Assembly: GCA_012270135.1 (NCBI GenBank)
Contig: JAAXIW010000003.1
Coordinates: 1 to 5,187 of the forward strand
Source: Brevundimonas sp.
GTDB taxonomy: Bacteria; Pseudomonadota; Alphaproteobacteria; Caulobacterales; Caulobacteraceae
Direction of reading: 5' to 3'
DNA: 5,187 bases
Shown here piece after piece: positions 1 through 4,152 of this stretch. The first letter of the stretch is position 1; every line of letters starts with the position of its first letter. The notes beneath the pieces were generated by a model that was not told where the DNA came from, made no database searches, and worked only from the letters and a program-made list of their open reading frames with translations. A program made the translations under genes and the position numbers.

Positions 1-228
1 CCAACGCCCCCCGCCCCCGCCCCGACCGCCGCCAGCCGCCGGGGCGGCGAACGCATCGCCCGCCTGCGCGGTGCGAAGGGCGCCGGGTCCCAGGTCGCCC
101 TCCTCGCCCTCGACAAACAGGGGCGGGCCGGCGGTTTCGCCCTCCAGCCCGGCTTCACCTTCGCCGTGACGGACGCTAACGGTCAGACCCGCGTCGAGCG
201 CGCCGGAGCCCTGTTCGAGACCCCATGA
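1..228 (+). CDS. C-terminal part of a probable N4-(beta-N-acetylglucosaminyl)-L-asparaginase / asparaginase-2 family protein (5' end outside window)
   Basis: An open frame enters from the left edge and ends at TGA 226-228, giving 75 visible residues. After a proline/alanine-rich start (about residues 1-12) comes a helix-like stretch containing GGERIARL. It is followed by QVALLALDKQGRAGGFALQPGFTFAVTD (residues 35-59 approximately), matching in pattern the two closing beta strands of glycosylasparaginases (QVGF-AL-K-G--G-Y-IQ-GF-FAV). That family consists of Ntn-hydrolases that self-cleave before a threonine and hydrolyse asparagine-linked sugars or beta-aspartyl bonds. The autocleavage site lies upstream of this window, so activity cannot be judged. 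The stop codon overlaps the start of the next gene (ATGA), which suggests translational coupling. The assignment rests on C-terminal pattern only; another asparaginase-2 relative such as an isoaspartyl peptidase remains possible. The proline-rich stretch is unusual for the family. Confidence 0.6.
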   Translation, partial: PTPPAPAPTAASRRGGERIARLRGAKGAGSQVALLALDKQGRAGGFALQPGFTFAVTDANGQTRVERAGALFETP

Positions 229-740
229 CCACCCTGATCACCGACCGCCTGACCCTGACCCCCGTCGCCCTCTCCGACTACGACGACCTGCGCGCCATGT
301 GGGCGGACCCGGAGGTGATCCGGCATATCTTCACCGAACCGCTCAACCGCGAGGACGTCTGGTTCCGCCTGCTACGCGACATCGGCCACTGGGAGGCGCT
401 CGGCCACGGCAACTGGACCCTGCGGCTGAGGGAAACCGGCGCCTATGCCGGCAGCGTCGGCGTGCTGGACTACCATCGCGTCCTCGACCCGGCCTTCGAT
501 GCGCCGGAACTGGGTTGGGGTCTTCGTCCCGAATTCCAGGGCAAGGGGTTGGCGTTCGAAGCGGTCTCGGCGGCCCTGGCCTGGTGCGACGACACGCTGA
601 ACGCCTCGCGCACGGTGTGCATGATAGATCCGACCAATACGCCCTCGATCGCCCTTGCGGGCCGCGCCGGTTATCGGGATTACGCCCGCGCCGACTACAA
701 GGGGGCCGAGGTGATCCTGTTCGAACGCAGATCGGCCTGA
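225..740 (+). CDS. GNAT-family N-acetyltransferase (RimJ/RimL-like)
   Basis: This encodes a 171-residue cytoplasmic protein, normal length for a single-domain GNAT enzyme that transfers acetyl from acetyl-CoA to an amine. The N-terminus (TDRLTLTPVALSDYDDL, residues 7-22) has the usual RimJ/RimL opening. Motif A, which binds the acetyl-CoA pyrophosphate, is RPEFQGKGLA at residues 101-110, preceded by the typical strand ELGWGL. Near the C-terminus NTPSIALAGRAGYR (138-151) matches the family pattern N-x-x-S-x-x-L-x-x-x-x-G-[FY]. The start at 225 overlaps the upstream stop by ATGA, with no strong Shine-Dalgarno, so translation is probably coupled to the asparaginase-like gene. The acceptor substrate cannot be told from sequence: ribosomal proteins, other protein N-termini, or a small amine are all possible. 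The family call is secure; the function is generic. Confidence 0.9.
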   Translation: MTTLITDRLTLTPVALSDYDDLRAMWADPEVIRHIFTEPLNREDVWFRLLRDIGHWEALGHGNWTLRLRETGAYAGSVGVLDYHRVLDPAFDAPELGWGLRPEFQGKGLAFEAVSAALAWCDDTLNASRTVCMIDPTNTPSIALAGRAGYRDYARADYKGAEVILFERRSA

Positions 741-763
741 CGGGCCCGCGAACCGTAGCCAGC

Positions 764-803
764 CATTAAGGTTTACAAGGCATGCTGGCCGGCGAATCCG
801 GAG
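764..803 (+). promoter_or_regulatory. AT-rich island with a GANTC site upstream of the bolA-grxD cluster (candidate promoter region)
   Basis: In an otherwise very GC-rich gap, CATTAAGGTTTACAAGG (764-780) is the only A/T-rich patch. It contains TTTACA (772-777), a possible -35, but there is no convincing -10 at the right distance. TTAA at 766-769 could be half of a CtrA-type site, but the second half is poor. GAATC (794-798) is a CcrM-type GANTC site and the only intergenic one in this window. The GGAG at 800-803 serves as Shine-Dalgarno for the start at 816. That transcription of the cluster starts here is inferred. Confidence 0.35.
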
Positions 804-815
804 ATCGCCCGCCCC

Positions 816-1055
816 ATGCCCATGCCTGTCGAAGAGCTTCGCGGCCACCTGACCGAAGCCTTTCCCGACGCCGAGATCGTCATCGACGACCTGGCCGGCG
901 ACGGCGACCACTATCGCGCCCGCATCGTCTCGACAGCCTTCGCCGGCCTGCCCCGCGTGCGCCAGCACCAGCTCGTCTATGCGGCGCTGAAGGGCAAGAT
1001 GGGCGGCGAGCTTCACGCTCTGGCCCTCGAAACCGCCACGCCGGAAGGAGACTGA
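816..1055 (+). CDS. bolA: BolA/IbaG-family iron-sulfur metabolism protein
   Basis: This is a 79-residue BolA-fold protein. GDGDHYRARIVS (residues 28-39) matches the IbaG/YrbA-type loop GDGSHFQV, with His32 in the position usually held by His or Cys. FAGLPRVRQHQLVYAAL (42-58) is the BolA signature, with conserved Gly44, Arg47 and His51. The C-terminus ELHALALETATPE fits the last strand, I/LHA-x-x-I/L-x-x-x-TP. Proteins of this family pair with CGFS monothiol glutaredoxins through a [2Fe-2S] cluster, using the loop His/Cys and the C-terminal His as ligands, and take part in cluster trafficking or iron signalling. Such a glutaredoxin is encoded two genes downstream. The start at 816 is chosen because GGAG at 800-803 lies 12 bases upstream; ATG 822 is the alternative but is further from it. 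The stop is only two bases before the next gene, so the two are almost certainly co-transcribed. Confidence 0.92.
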   Translation: MPMPVEELRGHLTEAFPDAEIVIDDLAGDGDHYRARIVSTAFAGLPRVRQHQLVYAALKGKMGGELHALALETATPEGD

Positions 1056-1057
1056 AC

Positions 1058-1975
1058 ATGCGCTACCGTCCCTTCGGACAGGCGGGTCAGGCGGTCTCGG
1101 CGCTGACGCTGAGTCTTGGTCCCCGCGACATTTCTCGCGGCCCCGAGGCCGGCCGCGAACTGATCTATTCGGCCCTCGAAGCCGGCATCAACAGCTACCG
1201 GCTGGAAACCGCCGACCCTGTGCTCGCCGAAGTGCTCGGCCAGGCTCTGAAACATGTTGATCGCAAGCTGGTCCAGATCTCCCTGACCCTCGGGGCCGGC
1301 GACGGTCGCCGCGGCTCGGACCGCGACTTCTCGGCGGAAGGCATCACCTCGGCCATCGACCGGGCCCTGGCCATCTCCGGTCTCGGCTGGTTCGACCTCG
1401 CCCTCCTCGCCGCACCGGCCGAACACGAACTGCCCCAGACGACGCGCAACGCCCTCAAGGCCCTGCGCGCCACTGAGCGCGTCCGCCTGCTCGGCATCTC
1501 CGGCGAGGGCGACGTCATGGACACCTACGTCTCGACCGGGGCCTTCGACGTCCTGGCCACCCCCTTCCACGTCAATTCGCCGTGGCAGATCCGCTCGCGC
1601 CTGCGGGTCGCCCGCGAGGCCGACATGGCCATCTTCGTCTACGACTATTTCCCCGAGAGCCTCGACACGGCCAAAAAGGCCGCGGCCGTCCATCAGCCAA
1701 AAAAGGGCTTCTTCGGCTTCGGCGGCTCGAAGACCAAGGCCGATCCGCTCGCCCACGCCGGCACCTTCGCCTTCCTGCACCAGACCAACAACTGGCCGGC
1801 CGAGGCCATCTGCCTCGCCTACGCCCTCACCGATCCGTCGGTGTCGAGCGTCCTGATCCGCGCCAGCGACGCGGAACGGCTGAACATGCTGACTCTCGTG
1901 CCCGATCGCGACATGCCGCCCGGGCTCGCCGCCCAGATCGAGATGGCCCGCGTGGCCGGCGCCAAGGCCGCCTGA
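1058..1975 (+). CDS. Aldo/keto reductase-like protein lacking the catalytic tetrad (probable pseudoenzyme)
   Basis: This 305-residue protein has a TIM-barrel AKR layout. The start MRYRPFGQAGQAVSALTLSLG matches the family opening, EAGINSYRLETADPVLAEVLGQAL (41-64) matches the GIN-FDTA--YG-sE--LG-AL block, and VRLLGISGEGD (142-152) matches the barrel strand VR-IGvS. The C-terminus ICLAYALTDPSVSSVLIRASDAERL (251-275) corresponds to the LA-vL--p-V-svI-GAs block. The catalytic positions are all changed: Asp becomes Glu50, Tyr becomes Val55, Lys becomes Thr77, and His becomes Ala118. The nicotinamide-stacking Gln also appears to be Ala167. Oxidoreductase activity is therefore unlikely. A lysine/glycine/phenylalanine-rich segment at 212-228 (KKGFFGFGGSK) replaces a loop. 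The start at 1058 is set by GGAAGGAG at 1043-1050, seven bases upstream; an in-frame ATG at 782 would read through bolA and is not credible. Its place between bolA and grxD suggests a structural, sensing or scaffold role near Fe-S handling, which is inference. Confidence 0.85.
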   Translation: MRYRPFGQAGQAVSALTLSLGPRDISRGPEAGRELIYSALEAGINSYRLETADPVLAEVLGQALKHVDRKLVQISLTLGAGDGRRGSDRDFSAEGITSAIDRALAISGLGWFDLALLAAPAEHELPQTTRNALKALRATERVRLLGISGEGDVMDTYVSTGAFDVLATPFHVNSPWQIRSRLRVAREADMAIFVYDYFPESLDTAKKAAAVHQPKKGFFGFGGSKTKADPLAHAGTFAFLHQTNNWPAEAICLAYALTDPSVSSVLIRASDAERLNMLTLVPDRDMPPGLAAQIEMARVAGAKAA

Positions 1976-1996
1976 AGCGGATCGGCGCCTTGACCC

Positions 1997-2038
1997 CGCC
2001 CCTTCGGGCGCCTAGCTGACGGCCTTCACCGAAAGGCC
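1997..2038 (+). promoter_or_regulatory. Tandem hairpins in the leader of grxD; the second includes its ribosome binding site
   Basis: Two perfect inverted repeats fill the 70-base gap before grxD. The first is CGCCC-CTTC-GGGCG (1997-2010), and the second is GGCCTT-CACCGA-AAGGCC (2021-2038). Neither is followed by a T run, so neither looks like a full intrinsic terminator. The only Shine-Dalgarno-like run for the GTG start at 2046 is GAAAGG (2031-2036), which is mostly inside the 3' arm of the second hairpin. Translation could thus be damped when the hairpin forms. The pairing is seen directly; the regulatory role is inferred. Confidence 0.35.
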
Positions 2039-2045
2039 AGTTGCA

Positions 2046-2402
2046 GTGACCGATCAAGCCGTCGCCCATCCCGTCCACGCCTTCATCGCCGATACGGTGA
2101 AGGACCACGACGTCGTCCTGTTCATGAAGGGCACGCCGGACGCACCCCGTTGCGGCTTCTCCTCGCTGGCGGTGCAGATCCTCGACCACGTCGGGGCGCC
2201 GTTCGTCGGCGTCGATGTGCTGCAGGACGAAGCCTTGCGCGACGGCATCAAGACCTTCAGCGACTGGCCGACCATCCCGCAGCTCTATGTGAAGGGCGAG
2301 TTCGTCGGCGGCTCCGACATCGTCCGTGAGATGTTCAACGCCGGCGAGCTCCAGACCCTGCTGGCCGACAAGGGCGTGCCCCTCGGCGACGCCGACGCCT
2401 GA
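2046..2402 (+). CDS. grxD: Monothiol glutaredoxin, Grx4/GrxD family (CGFS type)
   Basis: This is a 118-residue single-domain monothiol glutaredoxin. It has the active-site CGFS at residues 36-39, preceded by FMKGTPDAPR (Lys28 being the glutathione-contact lysine). The cis-proline loop is WPTIPQLY (74-81), and the glutathione/cluster-binding GGSDI is at 88-92. Proteins of this type bind a glutathione-ligated [2Fe-2S] cluster and deliver clusters to targets or share them with BolA proteins, rather than reducing disulfides. The length is close to E. coli GrxD. Translation starts with GTG at 2046, since no in-frame ATG precedes the conserved domain, with a weak GAAAGG nine bases upstream. The BolA-family gene is 990 bases upstream on the same strand, separated by the AKR-like gene. 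The stop overlaps the next start by one base (TGATG), giving translational coupling to the thioesterase. Confidence 0.96.
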   Translation: MTDQAVAHPVHAFIADTVKDHDVVLFMKGTPDAPRCGFSSLAVQILDHVGAPFVGVDVLQDEALRDGIKTFSDWPTIPQLYVKGEFVGGSDIVREMFNAGELQTLLADKGVPLGDADA

Positions 2403-2830
2403 TGGCCAGGGCCCAGCTCGAACCCCGGGCGGACCGCGAGATCTTCGTCGTCCCGCTGGAGGTTCGGCCCGGGCACATCGACGACAACGGCCACGTCAAC
2501 AATGTCGTCTACGTGGGCTGGCTGCAGGACGCGGGCACGGCCCACTGGAACGCCCGGTTCGACGCGCAAACCCGCGCGCGCTGGTCGTGGGTCGCCGTGC
2601 GTCACGAGATCGACTACTTCCGCCCGCTTCCGCCCGACGCCCTGGGCGTGAAGGCCCGCACCTGGGTCGGTGACCCCCAGGGGCCGCGCTTCAACCGCTA
2701 CGTCCGCATCGAGGACGGCGAGGGCCGGCTGTGCGCCCAGGGCGTGTCGGAATGGGTGCTGGTCGATGCGGCGACGATGCGGCCGCACCGCATCCCGCCG
2801 GACATGCTGCCCGCCTTCGAGGCGCGCTGA
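2402..2830 (+). CDS. Acyl-CoA/acyl-ACP thioesterase, hotdog fold (4HBT/YbgC-like)
   Basis: This is a 142-residue single hotdog-domain protein. The diagnostic block is RPGHIDDNGHVNNVVYVGWLQDA (residues 22-44), matching D-x-x-GHVNN-x-x-Y of 4-hydroxybenzoyl-CoA-type thioesterases, with Asp27 in the catalytic position and Asn33/Asn34 and Tyr37 conserved. VRHEIDYFRPLPP (66-78) fits the central strand, where an ancestral hotdog enzyme shows h-x-I-x-Y-x-x-P. Such enzymes hydrolyse acyl-CoA or acyl-ACP thioesters in the cytoplasm; the specific acyl group cannot be inferred. The start ATG shares its A with the stop of grxD, so it is the last gene of the bolA-AKR-grxD cluster. It may simply ride along, or may deal with acyl-thioesters during redox or iron stress. 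It meets the lipoprotein gene head-to-head four bases after its stop. Confidence 0.88.
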   Translation: MARAQLEPRADREIFVVPLEVRPGHIDDNGHVNNVVYVGWLQDAGTAHWNARFDAQTRARWSWVAVRHEIDYFRPLPPDALGVKARTWVGDPQGPRFNRYVRIEDGEGRLCAQGVSEWVLVDAATMRPHRIPPDMLPAFEAR

Positions 2831-2844
2831 ACGATCAGCCGCGC
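2822..2844. terminator. Hairpin over the two convergent stop codons (possible shared terminator)
   Basis: GCGCGCTGA (2822-2830) pairs with TCAGC-CGCGC (2835-2844) around a four-base loop ACGA, giving nine base pairs with one bulged C at 2840. Both stop codons, TGA of the thioesterase gene (2828-2830) and TGA of the lipoprotein gene (2835-2837, minus), lie in the stem. No T run follows on either strand, so intrinsic termination would be weak. Confidence 0.35.
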
Positions 2845-3224
2845 GGCAGCTGGTAGGGATTCTCGACCGAGACCCGGCTGCCCGGCGCCAGTCCCATTTC
2901 CTGGAAGGACCAGCGCATCTCGATGCCCTGCTCGTGGGGCTCGAGACAGCGATCCTCCTTCAGCCGGCGCAGGGTGATCACCGAGGCGTCGCCCTGACGT
3001 CGCACCACCGGCAGCAGGTCCGACTTCTCGGTGCAGCCGTTCGAGCTGACCCAGAAAACGGCCTGGTCCTGGAGGATGGCGGCGGCATGAACGGGTTCGA
3101 TCTGACCCGGCCCTGCGGCGAGAACCGGTGCGTCGTCGCGCCCGATCCAGCGATCCACCAGCGCGCAGCCGGAGGTCAGGGTCACGGCCGCGAGCATGGC
3201 GCCGAGCGTGACGATCCGTTTCAT
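2835..3224 (-). CDS. Small lipoprotein with two conserved-looking cysteines, function unknown
   Basis: This encodes a 129-residue secreted protein with a lipoprotein signal peptide: MKRIVTLGAMLAAVTLTSGC, basic residues 2-3, a hydrophobic core and the lipidated Cys20. Alanine at +2 predicts outer-membrane sorting. The mature part has SSNGCTEKSDL (60-70) and LRRLKEDRCLEPHEQG (85-100), so Cys64 and Cys93 could form a periplasmic disulfide. It closes with a short beta-like segment ending ENPYQLP. I do not recognise the family, although the pattern G-C-T-x-K followed by a second Cys about 29 residues later recalls conserved hypothetical proteins of alphaproteobacteria. The start at 3224 is firm: AGGAGG sits at 3231-3236 on the minus strand, six bases upstream, and begins the signal peptide exactly. 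An upstream in-frame ATG at 3281 would add a 19-residue arginine-rich extension that spoils the signal peptide. Confidence 0.82.
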   Translation of the reverse strand: MKRIVTLGAMLAAVTLTSGCALVDRWIGRDDAPVLAAGPGQIEPVHAAAILQDQAVFWVSSNGCTEKSDLLPVVRRQGDASVITLRRLKEDRCLEPHEQGIEMRWSFQEMGLAPGSRVSVENPYQLPRG

Positions 3225-3253
3225 ACCCGGCCTCCTGCGCCGAACCCTGATCC

Positions 3254-3286
3254 GCGCAATGTGCGCCTGTTCTTTCCCCAAGGGAA
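3254..3286. repeat. Two 13-base palindromes spaced 20 bases centre to centre upstream of the lipoprotein gene
   Basis: GCGCA-ATG-TGCGC (3254-3266) and TTCCC-CAA-GGGAA (3274-3286) are both perfect inverted repeats with five-base arms and three-base spacers. Their centres (3260 and 3280) are 20 bases apart, about two helical turns, so both would face the same side of DNA. They lie 30-62 bases upstream of the lipoprotein start, where a promoter would be expected. They differ in sequence, so one protein need not bind both. An operator role is inference. Confidence 0.3.
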
Positions 3287-3306
3287 CCCGTCACCGCCGG
3301 ATGCGG

Positions 3307-3332
3307 AAAAGGCCCCGGATCGCTCCGGGGCC
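3307..3332 (-). terminator. Rho-independent terminator of rpsD
   Basis: On the minus strand GGCCCCGGA (3332-3324) pairs perfectly over nine bases with TCCGGGGCC (3319-3311) around a GCGA tetraloop and is followed at once by TTTT (3310-3307). It starts about 30 bases after the rpsD stop codon. This is a classical intrinsic terminator and separates rpsD from the lipoprotein gene downstream. Confidence 0.85.
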
Positions 3333-3361
3333 CCTGTTTCAACTCCGTGATCGCGACGCGA

Positions 3362-3979
3362 TTACGAGGAGTAGTATTCCACGACCAGGTTCGGCTCCAT
3401 CTTCACCGGGAACGGCACGTCGGCCAGTTCCGGCACGCGGACGTAGCGGACCGAGAAACCGCGGTCGCCCAGCTCGAGGTAGTCGGGCACGTCGCGCTCC
3501 GACGACTGCTGGGCTTCGAGCACCAGCGCCATGTTGCGGGACTTCTCCTTGACCTCGATGACCTGGCCCGGCTTCACGCGGTAGGAACCGATGTCGACCT
3601 TCTTGCCGTCGACGGTCACGTGGCCGTGGCTGACGAACTGGCGGGCGGCCCAGACGGTCGGGACGAATTTGGCGCGGTAGACGATGGCGTCCAGGCGCGA
3701 CTCCAGCAGGCCGATCAGGTTCTCGGAGCTGTTGCCCTTGCGGCGCGAGGCCTCTTCATAGGTCGCGGCGAACTGCTTCTCGGTGATGTTGCCGTAGTAG
3801 CCCTTCAGCTTCTGCTTGGCCTTCAGCTGCAGGCCGAAGTCCGAGACTTTCGACTTGCGGCGCTGACCGTGCTGGCCGGGGCCGTAGGAACGCTTGTTGA
3901 CCGGAGATTTCGAACGGCCCCACAGGTTTTCACCCATGACCCGGTCGAGTTTGTACTTGGCGCTGTGGCGCTTGGACAT
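3362..3979 (-). CDS. rpsD: 30S ribosomal protein S4
   Basis: This encodes a 205-residue S4, the primary 16S rRNA-binding protein that nucleates the 5' domain and body of the small subunit and helps translational accuracy. The N-terminal part has KYKLDRVMGENLWGR (8-22) and SYGPGQHGQRRKSKVSDFGLQLKAKQKLKGYYG (31-63), the core S4 signature. The S4 RNA-binding domain spans roughly residues 94-156 (SRLDAIVYRAKF, then ARQFVSHGHVTVDGKKVDIGSYRVKPGQ). The C-terminus LVVEYYSS is family-typical. It contains no cysteine, so it is the zinc-free form usual in alphaproteobacteria. The start at 3979 has only a weak AGAGAG (3986-3991, minus) six bases upstream. The gene stands alone, outside the alpha ribosomal operon, with its own leader and terminator, as is common in alphaproteobacteria. 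Confidence 0.99.
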   Translation of the reverse strand: MSKRHSAKYKLDRVMGENLWGRSKSPVNKRSYGPGQHGQRRKSKVSDFGLQLKAKQKLKGYYGNITEKQFAATYEEASRRKGNSSENLIGLLESRLDAIVYRAKFVPTVWAARQFVSHGHVTVDGKKVDIGSYRVKPGQVIEVKEKSRNMALVLEAQQSSERDVPDYLELGDRGFSVRYVRVPELADVPFPVKMEPNLVVEYYSS

Positions 3980-4006
3980 AAGTCACTCTCTATATGATGC
4001 GGCCCG

Positions 4007-4056
4007 GTCCCTCCCCAACTGGAGGGACGATCTCAACGGCGGTCCACGCATCGTCC
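4007..4056 (-). promoter_or_regulatory. Structured rpsD leader with two mutually exclusive stems
   Basis: Read on the minus strand, GTCCCTCC (4028-4021) pairs with GGAGGGAC (4014-4007), eight perfect base pairs around AGTTGG, ending 27 bases before the rpsD start. The upstream GGACGAT (4056-4050) pairs with ATCGTCC (4031-4025), seven perfect base pairs around an 18-base loop. The stems share bases 4025-4028, so only one can form at a time. No T run follows, so the element would act on translation or RNA stability rather than as a terminator. S4 is an autogenous repressor in other bacteria, which makes an S4-responsive leader a reasonable but unproven idea. Confidence 0.4.
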
Positions 4057-4101
4057 GTAGTGGATCACGCAACACGGTGAGCCGGTGGCGTGAAGGCGGG
4101 G

Positions 4102-4130
4102 CTTATGACCGCCGGACGCCCCTTCGTCAA
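4102..4130 (-). promoter_or_regulatory. Candidate housekeeping-sigma promoter for rpsD
   Basis: On the minus strand TTGACG (4130-4125) is followed 17 bases later by CATAAG (4107-4102). TTGACG matches the Caulobacter/E. coli -35 consensus at five to six positions, and the -10 matches TATAAT at four of six. Transcription would begin near 4095, giving a leader of about 115 bases that contains the alternative stems at 4007-4056. The element overlaps the hairpin behind the superoxide dismutase gene, so termination and initiation signals are interleaved here. Confidence 0.5.
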
Positions 4131-4143
4131 GGCTCCGGCGGTC
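4107..4143 (-). terminator. Hairpin downstream of the superoxide dismutase gene (probable terminator without T run)
   Basis: GACCGCCGGA (4143-4134, minus) pairs with TCCGGCGGTC (4116-4107) over ten perfect base pairs. Inside the loop CCTT and AAGG form a further four-base stem around GACG. It starts ten bases after the TAG stop at 4153-4155. There is no T tract, so it may stall polymerase or protect the mRNA 3' end rather than terminate alone. Confidence 0.5.
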
Positions 4144-4152
4144 CGTCACGTC

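Noticed and set aside
372..1016. 214-codon open frame on the minus strand opposite the GNAT and bolA genes
   Set aside because: It spans two well-supported genes and the gap between them, has no recognisable domain, and is expected from GC-rich codon bias.
782..1057. Longer version of the AKR-like gene starting at ATG 782
   Set aside because: The extra 92 residues are an arginine/proline-rich out-of-frame reading of bolA; the internal start at 1058 has a strong Shine-Dalgarno and begins exactly at the family N-terminus.
1013..1780. 255-codon open frame on the minus strand opposite the AKR-like gene
   Set aside because: Composition is glycine/alanine/arginine-rich with no domain; it mirrors the third-position bias of the real gene.
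1997..2010. CGCCC-CTTC-GGGCG as an intrinsic terminator after the AKR-like gene
   Set aside because: Only five base pairs and no T run; grxD follows without a clear promoter, so readthrough is more likely.
3225..3281. Upstream in-frame start of the lipoprotein gene at 3281
   Set aside because: It would put an arginine-rich extension before a perfect signal peptide; AGGAGG lies six bases before ATG 3224 instead.
3347..3997. 216-codon open frame antisense to rpsD
   Set aside because: It covers rpsD almost exactly, and its leucine/valine/aspartate-rich product is the usual reverse-complement shadow of a GC-rich gene.
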